Below, in pieces: positions 7,537-15,038 of a stretch of DNA of 64,000 nucleotides. Position 1 is the stretch's first letter, and each line of letters starts with the position of its first letter. Under the pieces are notes generated by a model that saw only the letters and a list, made by a program, of their open reading frames with translations, ran no database searches and had not been told where the DNA came from. The stretch comes from Balneolaceae bacterium (GTDB lineage Bacteria; Bacteroidota; Rhodothermia; Balneolales; Balneolaceae): positions 372,001 to 436,000 of the forward strand of contig JAEPQE010000002.1 of NCBI GenBank assembly GCA_017640665.1, read 5' to 3'. The position numbers and the translations under genes were made by a program.

Positions 7537-8718
7537 CTATGGGCTAACCTTGTATTTGCTAATCGCATACAACCCAAAAACAGGTCCTGCCAACATAATC
7601 CAGAATACAAAGACTGAACCTGTTGTACTGTAGATTAGATTTACCAGTTGAATACTGACTATTGTTAGTGCAAATCCCAGGCTGTTTACTATAGTCAGTC
7701 CTGTTGCGATATACTTCGAATCACATGATTTCGCTACCATCGTTGAAAATTGAGGTGAATCAGGAATAACGAATACTCCCCATAAAAAAAGCAGGAAAAA
7801 GAAAGCCAGTGCAGGAACACCGAAACTTAATGGGAGTAATAAACAACTAAATCCGGAACCTATTAACGAAGCCATTGCAACGCGCTTGCTTCCCTTTGTT
7901 AATGAAATATGACCTCCTACCGCACAACTGATTCCACCTATGCCAATTATTAGAAAAGAAAGAAAAGAGCTATCAAAATCAGATTCGGGATTCTGAGATT
8001 TATAGATGGTAAGCATCAAAGGAATAAAAGCCCAGAAGGTATAGAGCTCCCACATGTGGCCAAAATACCCAAAAGCGGCCGATCTGAAGTTTGACACTTT
8101 GAATAACTTTACAATCGCATCATACTCAAATACCAACCCTTTTGAAGGCGTACGATTTGGTCCGTCTTTAACGGTGAAGAAAAGTAAGAATCCACCTAAA
8201 CCAGCAAACACTGAAGTTCCGATGAGTACATAAGTCCAGGAAATATCCCTGGCTAGAAAATTCAGGAAATGAGGAAAAGCTGTACCCAAAACTAGCGCCC
8301 CCACTAAATAGCCAAGTGCTTTACCAAGCCCTTCTTTGTGCCAATCCGAGGCAATCTTCATCCCAACAGGATAAATACCCGCCAGAAAAAACCCGGTTAA
8401 CAATCGGGCTAACATCACTTGGGTGAAATCTGATGCCGATATAGTAGATAGATTAAACGCTGATCCTGCAAGAGCACAAAACAGGAACACTTTGACAGGA
8501 GAAAAACGATCGGCAATGTTTAAAAAAGCAAAAACCAGTGTTCCCACAATAAATCCAGCTTGAACGGCCATAGTGATAAACCCAACAAACATCTCCAGTA
8601 GGCCCAGTTCAATAATTAAGTCTTCCACTACTGCATTTCCTGCAAACCAAAGCGAGGTTCCTGTGAACTGAGCAATTACTATAACAGGAAGAATATGACT
8701 TGGAGTCTGCTTTTTCAT
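7537..8718 (-). CDS. Major facilitator superfamily transporter
   Basis: A 393-residue polytopic membrane protein with about 12 hydrophobic segments, the MFS cytoplasmic-loop signature after TM2 (A-F-L-N-I-A-D-R-F-S-P) and an N-terminal start in the motif P-S-H-I-L-P-V-I-V-I-A-Q-F-T-G-T-S-L-W-F. The overall pattern resembles the CynX/NarK-like 'MFS transporter' group often seen in marine Bacteroidota; the substrate is unknown. It is divergently transcribed from an ArsR regulator, and the shared 110-base intergenic region holds two palindromes, so it is probably regulated by that ArsR protein. Confidence 0.88.
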   Translation of the reverse strand: MKKQTPSHILPVIVIAQFTGTSLWFAGNAVVEDLIIELGLLEMFVGFITMAVQAGFIVGTLVFAFLNIADRFSPVKVFLFCALAGSAFNLSTISASDFTQVMLARLLTGFFLAGIYPVGMKIASDWHKEGLGKALGYLVGALVLGTAFPHFLNFLARDISWTYVLIGTSVFAGLGGFLLFFTVKDGPNRTPSKGLVFEYDAIVKLFKVSNFRSAAFGYFGHMWELYTFWAFIPLMLTIYKSQNPESDFDSSFLSFLIIGIGGISCAVGGHISLTKGSKRVAMASLIGSGFSCLLLPLSFGVPALAFFFLLFLWGVFVIPDSPQFSTMVAKSCDSKYIATGLTIVNSLGFALTIVSIQLVNLIYSTTGSVFVFWIMLAGPVFGLYAISKYKVSP

Positions 8719-8773
8719 CCGTCGAATTAACGAACTATACCCTTCACTAAAAATTAAAATAAAATTTATTTGC

Positions 8774-8815
8774 GTAACTAAATGGTTACATATATATTAG
8801 TAACCAATCGGTTAC
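8774..8815. promoter_or_regulatory. Two palindromic operators between MFS and ArsR genes
   Basis: Two related 16-base palindromes lie between the divergent genes: GTAACtaaatGGTTAC (8774-8789, one mismatch) and GTAACCaatcGGTTAC (8800-8815, perfect arms). Their starts are 26 bases apart, roughly two and a half helical turns. A TTTG at 8769-8772 and the AT-rich box near 8791-8798 could be the rightward promoter, with the first palindrome between the boxes. They are the obvious binding sites for the ArsR protein encoded directly downstream. Sequence observed; factor assignment inferred. Confidence 0.65.
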
Positions 8816-8831
8816 TTAATCAGCTCGAATT

Positions 8832-9164
8832 ATGAGAAGAGATGTTTTTCAAGCTATTGCGGATCCTACACGAAGAGATATCATAACCCTTCTTGCTTCA
8901 GGTGACGCTATGAATTTAAACAGTATTGCAGATCAATTTGATATCTCCCGCCCTGCTATATCAAAACATATAAAAATCCTGGAAGAGTGTAATCTTATTG
9001 ATATTCAGCAAGAAGGCAGAGAACGCATTTGCGAATTAAAACCTGAAGAGCTTGAACCGGTCTCAGATTGGGTTGAGAAAAACCGAAAACTTTGGGATTC
9101 AAGGCTGGATCGCCTCGAAAACTATTTGAATGAACTTCAAACTAAGAATGAAAAAAATGACTAA
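8832..9164 (+). CDS. ArsR-family winged-helix repressor
   Basis: A 110-residue winged-helix protein of the ArsR/SmtB type: F-Q-A-I-A-D-P-T-R-R-D-I-I-T-L-L at residues 5-20, recognition helix I-S-R-P-A-I-S-K-H-I-K-I-L-E near 40-53, and the wing I-Q-Q-E-G-R-E-R-I-C-E-L near 59-70. It lacks the CxC metal motif of ArsR proper and belongs to the group that is usually coupled to SRPBCC (AHSA1-like) proteins, as here. It overlaps the following SRPBCC gene, so the two are translationally coupled. Likely autoregulated through the palindromes just upstream. Confidence 0.93.
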   Translation: MRRDVFQAIADPTRRDIITLLASGDAMNLNSIADQFDISRPAISKHIKILEECNLIDIQQEGRERICELKPEELEPVSDWVEKNRKLWDSRLDRLENYLNELQTKNEKND

Positions 9165-9654
9165 TACGAATCAATTAATAATTACACGGGAATTCGAAGC
9201 TCCGGTAGAACTGCTTTGGGAAGTCCATTCAAAACCGGAACATATTGAACGATGGTTTGGTCCTGCTGAAATGTATACTAATGTGCTGGATATGGATTTC
9301 AGACCTGGAGGTTCTCTATTCTACTCCATTGGAAATGAACAGGGTAAGATGTTTGGATTAGTGAAATACACCGAAATTCAACAGCCTTCAAAAATGATTT
9401 ATATCAATTCTTTTGCAGATGAGAACCGGAATATAATCCGGCATCCAATGTCCGATACCTGGCCATTAGAGGTTCACAATACTCTTGTTTTTGAAGCCCT
9501 CGGAAATAAGAGCAAACTGATAGTTACCAGTGTCCCAATCAAAGCTTCAGAGGAAGAAATTGATACCTACAGAAACAGTCACGGTATGGTAGAACAAGGC
9601 ATGGGCGGAATGTTTAAGCAACTGGATGATTATCTCGAAACTGTAACCTCTTAA
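9148..9654 (+). CDS. SRPBCC (AHSA1-like) domain protein
   Basis: The protein (about 168 residues) opens with L-I-I-T-R-E-F-E-A-P-V-E-L-L-W-E-V, followed by P-E-H-I-E-R-W-F-G-P, the hallmark of AHSA1/START-like ligand-binding helix-grip proteins. Three in-frame ATGs (9130, 9148, 9157) are possible; 9148 or 9157 fits the fold best, since 9130 overlaps ArsR more deeply. It overlaps the ArsR gene and is followed 10 bases later by a second SRPBCC gene. The ArsR-SRPBCC pairing is common, but the ligand is not known. Confidence 0.88.
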   Translation: MKKMTNTNQLIITREFEAPVELLWEVHSKPEHIERWFGPAEMYTNVLDMDFRPGGSLFYSIGNEQGKMFGLVKYTEIQQPSKMIYINSFADENRNIIRHPMSDTWPLEVHNTLVFEALGNKSKLIVTSVPIKASEEEIDTYRNSHGMVEQGMGGMFKQLDDYLETVTS

Positions 9655-9664
9655 TCTAAATACC

Positions 9665-10210
9665 ATGAAAAACGATTACGCGACTTTTATAGAAGAAGAC
9701 ACCTTAACCCTTGAACGAATTCTTCCCGGATCTATCGAACAAGTCTGGGCTTGTTTAACAGAATCTGATCATAAAGGAAAGTGGCTCTCAGGTGGAGACA
9801 TTGAACCGGAAGTTGGGGGTAAGGTTACTCATCATTTCGATAATCAGACATTTAGTGAGGAACATGAACCAACCCCAGAAAAATACAGTGACATGCCTGA
9901 ACAAGTAACTATGTACGGAGAAGTACTTGCCTGGGAGCCTTATTCCCTGCTCAGCTATACATGGGAAGAAGGTGATGGAAATTCATCCGAAGTAATTTTC
10001 AAGCTTTCTGAAGTTGAAAATGAAATGGTTAAACTGATCCTGATTCATACCAAAGTTCCTGATTCCAAGGACTTCAAAGTTGGGGTAAGTGCAGGATGGC
10101 ATACGCATCTCAATATTCTGCGTAATGTACTTGAAGGTAGAAAACCCGGTGGCTTCTGGAGTGTCCACATGCCATTGGAAGCAGAGTACGAAGAAAGATT
10201 ATATGGTTAA
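9665..10210 (+). CDS. Second SRPBCC (AHSA1-like) domain protein
   Basis: A 181-residue paralogue of the preceding family: L-T-L-E-R-I-L-P-G-S-I-E-Q-V-W near residues 13-27, then K-W-L-S-G-G and a hydrophobic cavity pattern ending in a long C-terminal helix around S-A-G-W-H-T-H-L-N-I-L. It starts 10 bases downstream of the first SRPBCC gene and closes the ArsR operon. The two paralogues are quite diverged, so they probably bind different ligands. No enzyme motif is visible. Confidence 0.88.
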   Translation: MKNDYATFIEEDTLTLERILPGSIEQVWACLTESDHKGKWLSGGDIEPEVGGKVTHHFDNQTFSEEHEPTPEKYSDMPEQVTMYGEVLAWEPYSLLSYTWEEGDGNSSEVIFKLSEVENEMVKLILIHTKVPDSKDFKVGVSAGWHTHLNILRNVLEGRKPGGFWSVHMPLEAEYEERLYG

Positions 10211-10236
10211 AGACCCGCTTGTCTTAATCACATCAT

Positions 10237-10275
10237 AACTGTAAACTGATCGACAAGTTTAATCAGTTTACAGTT
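10237..10275. repeat. Perfect 14-base inverted repeat abutting a start codon
   Basis: Arms AACTGTAAACTGAT (10237-10250) and ATCAGTTTACAGTT (10262-10275) are perfectly complementary with an 11-base loop. The right arm ends two bases before the ATG at 10278. It has no T-tract, so it is a poor intrinsic terminator; it could be an operator or an mRNA hairpin that covers the ribosome site of the next gene. Confidence 0.6.
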
Positions 10276-10277
10276 CA

Positions 10278-11009
10278 ATGGAAAAAACCGTCTCGCTAGT
10301 TTTACTCGTACTCATTTCAATTCCGCTATTTGCTCAGGAACAGCAATATAAACTCACCTTACTGCGAGCCAATCCCGGAGATTTGCTGGAACTGATCGAA
10401 GTGATTAAAGAAGATATTTCAGAACATGAATCTTTAGGTATTGATAAACCTTATTTGTTAAGGCATAGTCAGGGCGATCAATGGGATTTAATGCTCGTCT
10501 ACCCTATTGAAAATCTGAGTTCGTATTTCTCCGAAGAACAAATGATAAACAGAACTGCTTCCTCGTCCCTTGAAAAATCGTACGGCTCCTCTTTTTTCGA
10601 TCTGGTAAGCTTTCAGGAGGAGGCTATTGTGGAAGGTCCTGATAAAGAACTATTTAACGAATGGTTTGAAGAATACAGCTATTTCCACATCGAAATTTTT
10701 ACTGCACTAGCCGGGAAACAGGCTGAACTTCTCAAACAACGCAAGATGGAAAATGAGTTCTACAGCCATATCAACCATAAAGGAAACTTCATCTTTACCA
10801 GAGTATTTGGTCCTTCCTGGGATATCCTGACAATCGGGGCATACTATAATATTCAGGATTTTGCTGGTGATGGAAGCACAACTTTTGAAGAAGAAGATGA
10901 AGCAGCTAAAAAGGCGGGGTTTGATGGTGTAAACTACATAGGAAGTTATTTACGGTCTCTTCTACTCCATCATCATGATACGCTTGCTAATAAAGTAAAT
11001 GTAGACTGA
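10278..11009 (+). CDS. Secreted protein with two ferredoxin-like (dimeric alpha/beta barrel) units
   Basis: The 243-residue protein has a signal peptide (to about residue 19, L-F-A-Q). Two segments look like repeats of one unit: residues about 22-85 (Y-K-L-T-L-L-R-A-N-P-G ... W-D-L-M-L-V-Y-P-I) and about 135-200 (Y-F-H-I-E-I-F-T-A-L-A-G-K ... W-D-I-L-T-I-G-A-Y). The alternation of strand, helix, strand with a 'W-D-x-L' strand resembles NIPSNAP/dimeric alpha-beta barrel proteins. No catalytic motif is obvious. A perfect hairpin lies directly before its start codon. Function unknown; exported location is likely. Confidence 0.7.
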   Translation: MEKTVSLVLLVLISIPLFAQEQQYKLTLLRANPGDLLELIEVIKEDISEHESLGIDKPYLLRHSQGDQWDLMLVYPIENLSSYFSEEQMINRTASSSLEKSYGSSFFDLVSFQEEAIVEGPDKELFNEWFEEYSYFHIEIFTALAGKQAELLKQRKMENEFYSHINHKGNFIFTRVFGPSWDILTIGAYYNIQDFAGDGSTTFEEEDEAAKKAGFDGVNYIGSYLRSLLLHHHDTLANKVNVD

Positions 11010-11038
11010 ACGCTTGTAGTGTAAAAGTGTTCATATCG

Positions 11039-11347
11039 ATGAATATGAGCACAAACTATATCAAAAAATACAACCTCCGACCTCACCAAGTAGACCGGAT
11101 CATTGGTATGGCATGGGAAGACCGAACTCCATTTGATGCTATAGAAACTCAATTCGGTCTTTCAGAAGATGAAGTAATTGACTTCATGCGTCGTAATCTC
11201 AAACGCAAAAGCTGGGAGCGCTGGAGAAAACGAGTTTCCGGGAGAAATACTAAACATCGAATGAAAAGAAGCGAAGAAGTAAACCGATTCGTCTCCCCTG
11301 CTCAGAATCCTATCACCAACAATAGAATTGCTAAGAAGAAGTACTAG
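11039..11347 (+). CDS. DUF2805 / TIGR03643-family small protein
   Basis: The conserved core D-R-I-I-G-M-A-W-E-D-R-T-P-F-D-A-I, then F-G-L-S-E-D-E-V-I-D-F-M-R-R and W-R-K-R-V-S-G-R-x-T-K-H identifies the DUF2805 (TIGR03643) family, a small basic, probably helix-turn-helix protein of unknown role. ATG at 11039 or 11045 is preferred to a start at 11027, because the conserved region begins about ten residues later. The Arg/Lys-rich C-terminus suggests nucleic-acid binding. It is followed by a convergent SGNH hydrolase gene. Confidence 0.85.
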   Translation: MNMSTNYIKKYNLRPHQVDRIIGMAWEDRTPFDAIETQFGLSEDEVIDFMRRNLKRKSWERWRKRVSGRNTKHRMKRSEEVNRFVSPAQNPITNNRIAKKKY

Positions 11348-11353
11348 CAGTAG

Positions 11354-12577
11354 CTAGTTCAAAACAGAATCAGCAATGAAGGAGGCAGCTACCTTTGCCG
11401 CTAAATCCTGTCCGAAATCATTCCAATGATTGTTTTCTCCTCTGAAAAACAGGGTCTCAGGATTATTTTGAAGGAACATCTGGTACAAATTTATTGACGG
11501 AATTTCCAACTCTCTTGTAAACTCTGAAAGAATATTTGTAAGCCGACCCTGGTTATAATCGGGATAATTTTTCTTCAGAAACTCATTCCCGAGCACATAG
11601 TTTGAAGGGGTTAAATCAGTAGAAGAAGGCAGAATCTGAACCGCAAACTGAACTTCTTTTTCTATTGCTAATTCGTTCATTCTGGCAATAACTGATTTCA
11701 TTAATAATTTTTTTTCTTGAGATGCCTCAGATTCAGGAGCCGTAGCGATATCAGTCTCATACGAATCCTGAAAGTTAGAGAAATACCGTTGCTCCCCTTT
11801 TTTGTAAATCTCATAAGCCTCTTGATTTGCCTTATCAAAATAATCAAATACTCCTCGTTCATATGCTTCAGGGGCTTCTACTGCTCTCTTTTCATTTCTT
11901 CGTTCATCCATTCCTTCCCGAACTGACTTCGTCCATTCTAACAATCGAAATTTAAAACCTTCCTCTTTTTTAAATTCCTGATCAGGCTCAGTTTTAAAAG
12001 GAGTTTTTACTAATCCATTTTTCTCATTCAGCTCAAACAATCGATTCCTAATGATGTCCCCAAAATCATTTCCGGCAAAAATATTTAAAATCACTACATC
12101 AGGTTTATAGATATCCACTTCCCTCTCGAACTTTAGCATAGCCTGATCCGGTCCAAACCCAACTACTCCGGCGTTAATAACTTCTATTCCTTTCCCCGTA
12201 CTTTCTTTCAAAAACTTACCTAATTTATACACATAGGTTGATTCTTCTACAGAGAACCTTGCCTGAATATTAGAATCGCCGTAAACCATTACTTTGACTT
12301 CAGAATCGTTTTTTAACTCTGATCCTCTGAAGCCATCTCTGTTTACTTTCCAATGGATAGAATCTCCTCCATTCTCCTCACTTCGTATATATGTTTTCTT
12401 AATCGTGGGCACTAACTCTACCAGGTAATCCTCATTAAACTGAAAAGCCAATTCAGGTTGTTCATACTGTCCTGGGTTCTTCTTCATACCAAAATAGTAC
12501 GCAAACTGCATAGCTACTTCGATTCCAGCTAAAACACCCAGAGAAATAAGTAATATTATTAAACCGTCTTTACTCAA
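11354..12577 (-). CDS. Membrane-anchored SGNH/GDSL-type hydrolase-like protein
   Basis: The 407-residue protein has an N-terminal signal anchor (about residues 5-25), then a block I M-V-Y-G-D-S-N-I-Q-A-R, block III-like F-A-G-N-D-F-G-D, and a C-terminal N-N-H-W-N-D-F-G that supplies the catalytic His. This is the SGNH layout seen in AlgX/AlgJ-like O-acyltransferases and esterases. It probably acts on an envelope polymer in the periplasm. The start is TTG (12575-12577); no in-frame ATG precedes it. No polysaccharide operon surrounds it, so the substrate is unknown. Confidence 0.78.
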   Translation of the reverse strand: MSKDGLIILLISLGVLAGIEVAMQFAYYFGMKKNPGQYEQPELAFQFNEDYLVELVPTIKKTYIRSEENGGDSIHWKVNRDGFRGSELKNDSEVKVMVYGDSNIQARFSVEESTYVYKLGKFLKESTGKGIEVINAGVVGFGPDQAMLKFEREVDIYKPDVVILNIFAGNDFGDIIRNRLFELNEKNGLVKTPFKTEPDQEFKKEEGFKFRLLEWTKSVREGMDERRNEKRAVEAPEAYERGVFDYFDKANQEAYEIYKKGEQRYFSNFQDSYETDIATAPESEASQEKKLLMKSVIARMNELAIEKEVQFAVQILPSSTDLTPSNYVLGNEFLKKNYPDYNQGRLTNILSEFTRELEIPSINLYQMFLQNNPETLFFRGENNHWNDFGQDLAAKVAASFIADSVLN

Positions 12578-12707
12578 TCTTTTTATAACTTTTATCTAAA
12601 GTTAGTAAGATGTACTCCCTATCCCAATTCCCATCTATGAACTCTTTTTTAATTTGAAGTAAGCTTTCTAAGTTTGGTATGATATTCACTAATGGCTATT
12701 CTTAGAC

Positions 12708-13133
12708 ATGTTTAGTCAGGATTATATAATGCGTCAAATTCAGCAACTGATTCAGGTATTGAATACTGTTCTTACTCAGGTTTTAAAGGTCAAAGAACAA
12801 GGTCAGGATTCAGATATAGTTGCCTATACCAATGAGATGTTTGAAAAGAAACTTGGTTTTGATCTGGATGAGCTTTCAGATATCCTTGAAAAAGACAACA
12901 ACATTTCTCACCTGAAGAAAGAAAAAGGATTTACGAATGAACATCTTAGTATCCTTGCTGATATCTTATATGAGTTGGGAGAAGATGGTTTTGAACTTCC
13001 GGAAAAACATACTCGAAGCGTGGAATTACTTACCCAAAGTTTAACACTGTATGAATTTATTGAGTTAGACGATCGCATCTATTCGATAGATCGAAATCTC
13101 AGGATCACCAAAATCAAAGACTATCTGAACTAG
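12708..13133 (+). CDS. DUF6483-type helical protein
   Basis: The 141-residue protein opens with F-S-Q-D-Y-I-M-R-Q-I-Q-Q-L-I-Q-V-L and contains a helical middle with E-M-F-E-K-K-L-G-F-D-L-D-E-L, the pattern I associate with DUF6483 proteins of Firmicutes and Bacteroidota. It is predicted to be soluble and largely alpha-helical, with a TPR-like periodicity in the second half. Function is unknown. It converges with the T9SS-sorted protein gene, with two bases between the stops. Confidence 0.7.
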   Translation: MFSQDYIMRQIQQLIQVLNTVLTQVLKVKEQGQDSDIVAYTNEMFEKKLGFDLDELSDILEKDNNISHLKKEKGFTNEHLSILADILYELGEDGFELPEKHTRSVELLTQSLTLYEFIELDDRIYSIDRNLRITKIKDYLN

Positions 13134-13135
13134 GA

Positions 13136-14176
13136 TTATTTTATAATGCTCATCATTCTGGTCAGGCTCTTCCCCTCTACCGTAAGGGTGTAAAAATAAG
13201 TACCACTACCCAGAGAATTGGAATTAAAATCTACAGTGTGAAGCCCCGCAGCAAACTGTTTCCCCGCTAAAGTTGAAATTTTCCTGCCAGATGCATCATA
13301 GATAATCAAACTTGTAAACCCGGGTTTATCTAAAGTAAAAGTAATCTTTGTAGTTGGATTGAATGGGTTAGGATAATTCTGCTCCAGCGAAAACTTAACC
13401 GGCTCTTCTGTTATCTCATTAGACGTAGCTGTTAACTGAGTGACTTCAATTCCATCACAAGTTCCTACAAAAGGAAGACCGTTCTGTTCAAAGACATACG
13501 TAATCAAACCAACATACACACTATCACCGTATGTTGGAGCCGTTCCGGGCAGAGTTCCAGTATCGTTGTATAAAGTCCAGTTATCTTCTGCTTGTTCCGG
13601 TAGCTGCCAGTACACTGTAATAGTTCTGTCCTCATTTCCGACAATTCTGATATCTGCTCTTCCATCAGGTACTATTCCTTCCCCGGCATCATTAACACTC
13701 GAAACTCCATTAAGGGTATTCTTGCCTTCAATAGTAAATTCTGTTGGTCCGCGGTGACCTACCACTACATGTGAAGAATTTCTCGATTCCAACTCAGGAA
13801 CATGAACCTGAACACCTGAAAAGATATAAGGATCACCGGATGAAGCCGGAGCTGTTTGGGAATCTCCCTGAGTTCCAATCCCTATGTTCCTGGCGATAAA
13901 CTCAAAAGGAAAAGCTAAAAGTTTAGCATCCAATCGACCCTGAAACTCATTAAAATGAAGTGTGATGTTATTGTCATTATTGATCACATTCGCCCGGTAC
14001 CGACCATCCACTTTTACCACATCCGGTAATGAATTGGGATTGTTGGTAACGAATCCGGTGAGTTCTCCAGCTGTTTCAAAATCATCGGATAAATCACCAT
14101 TCTGGAAAGCAAATACAGATACTTGCTGGCCGGTTAAAAATACAAGAGTAAAAGCAATGCGAGCGAACAGGTTCAT
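13136..14176 (-). CDS. Secreted protein with T9SS type A sorting domain
   Basis: Starting at the ATG at 14176 (preceded by AAGGA) gives a signal peptide (F-A-R-I-A-F-T-L-V-F-L-T-G), so the longer upstream start at 14266 is rejected. The middle (residues about 35-245) resembles a carbohydrate-binding or concanavalin-like beta-sandwich (F-E-T-A-G-E-L-T-G-F-V, W-T-L-Y-N-D-T-G-T). The last 85 residues are a type A sorting domain: Q-N-Y-P-N-P-F-N-P-T-T-K-I-T-F, then I-Y-D-A-S-G-R-K-I-S-T-L, ending S-I-I-K. It is exported by Sec, then by the T9SS to the surface. Ligand unknown. Confidence 0.85.
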   Translation of the reverse strand: MNLFARIAFTLVFLTGQQVSVFAFQNGDLSDDFETAGELTGFVTNNPNSLPDVVKVDGRYRANVINNDNNITLHFNEFQGRLDAKLLAFPFEFIARNIGIGTQGDSQTAPASSGDPYIFSGVQVHVPELESRNSSHVVVGHRGPTEFTIEGKNTLNGVSSVNDAGEGIVPDGRADIRIVGNEDRTITVYWQLPEQAEDNWTLYNDTGTLPGTAPTYGDSVYVGLITYVFEQNGLPFVGTCDGIEVTQLTATSNEITEEPVKFSLEQNYPNPFNPTTKITFTLDKPGFTSLIIYDASGRKISTLAGKQFAAGLHTVDFNSNSLGSGTYFYTLTVEGKSLTRMMSIIK

Positions 14177-14270
14177 AGAGGGTTCCTTATTTTTGAAGGT
14201 AAGAGATTCAACGTTTAAATGAGTTACAAAATAGCTTCTAAGAAATCTTCGCTTAAAAATGTACATCTAG

Positions 14271-14366
14271 TCTTTGTCATTCCGAGCGGAGCGAGAAATC
14301 TAAAGAATGAGTTTCAAATAACTCTTTAGATTTCTCAGTCGCTTCGCTCCTTCGAAATGACAAAGA
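14271..14366. repeat. Long imperfect inverted repeat (REP/MITE-like)
   Basis: Arms of about 42-45 bases, starting TCTTTGTCATTCCGAGC at 14271 and ending with the near-complement at 14366, are separated by only a few bases; both contain the core GAAATCTAAAG / CTTTAGATTTC. Such 'GTCATTCCGAGCGnAGCGAG' elements recur between genes in many Bacteroidota-like genomes. It lies between two divergently oriented genes, so it is not a simple terminator. No transposase and no clear target-site duplication were seen. Confidence 0.75.
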
Positions 14367-14508
14367 TTACGTTCCTACCTATCTCAAGGTCCGCTTGTTT
14401 TTTTATTGATACAGATAATCTTTAATCCATAAAAACAGCATGATTATGTAGTTATTTAATAATGAAAGTTTTGAATTCTAGGGGAACCCTTAACTAATCT
14501 TATAGAAG

Positions 14509-14988
14509 ATGGAAACTCTCTTTAACTCCGAAGATCAAATTACTGAAGAATGGATAAACTACTTAGCTCTTGAAGGAGCCGCGCTCGCTGAAAATAGTGA
14601 GGAATATATAGATAGATATATGAACCGAGAGCTTGAAAATCCTCTCTTTATAGACTTTCTTGAAAGTGAAAAATCTGCAAAATTCCTTGCAAATTTTGAA
14701 GAAGAAACAGGAGAATTAAATTTCTCTTTTGCAGAAACACTTTTGATTACTCCAAGATTCAGAATTAGACTTCCTAAGTTACGTAAACTCAAAAGTGCTA
14801 TTAAAAAGGTTTTTTGTGATGTAGTTAAAGTACAAGTAGATGGTGGTATTAAAGATATTATAAAAGCAGTGCTTTTAGGACTAATTCCTGTATTGGGTGG
14901 AGGAGGAATAGCTCCTGTATTACTTCCGTTTATCATAGCGTACATAGCAAAATTATTAAAAAATGGTGCTGATGCAGTATGCGCTTAA
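14509..14988 (+). CDS. Hypothetical protein with glycine-rich hydrophobic C-terminus
   Basis: I do not recognise this 159-residue protein. The first 75 residues are acidic and helical (many E, N, S); residues 75-105 are basic (R-F-R-I-R-L-P-K-L-R-K-L-K-S-A-I-K-K); the last 45 residues hold a hydrophobic stretch L-L-G-L-I-P-V-L-G-G-G-G-I-A-P-V-L-L-P-F with a second short hydrophobic helix, and the chain ends V-C-A. There is no signal peptide. An acidic leader, basic hinge and Gly-rich membrane-active end would suit a secreted or pore-forming peptide precursor, but there is no export or immunity gene beside it. It ends in a strong shared terminator. Confidence 0.6.
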   Translation: METLFNSEDQITEEWINYLALEGAALAENSEEYIDRYMNRELENPLFIDFLESEKSAKFLANFEEETGELNFSFAETLLITPRFRIRLPKLRKLKSAIKKVFCDVVKVQVDGGIKDIIKAVLLGLIPVLGGGGIAPVLLPFIIAYIAKLLKNGADAVCA

Positions 14989-15002
14989 CCGCGTTAGAAT
15001 GA

Positions 15003-15036
15003 TTAACAATGGACTTTCTATTAAGTCCATTGTTAA
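15003..15036. terminator. Bidirectional terminator between the hypothetical gene and asnS
   Basis: Perfect arms TTAACAATGGACTT (15003-15016) and AAGTCCATTGTTAA (15023-15036), 6-base loop, lie between two convergent genes and can serve both strands. Confidence 0.75.
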
Positions 15037-15038
15037 AT

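Noticed and set aside
13440-13757. Plus-strand 105-codon frame
   Set aside because: Shadow of the T9SS-sorted protein gene on the other strand.
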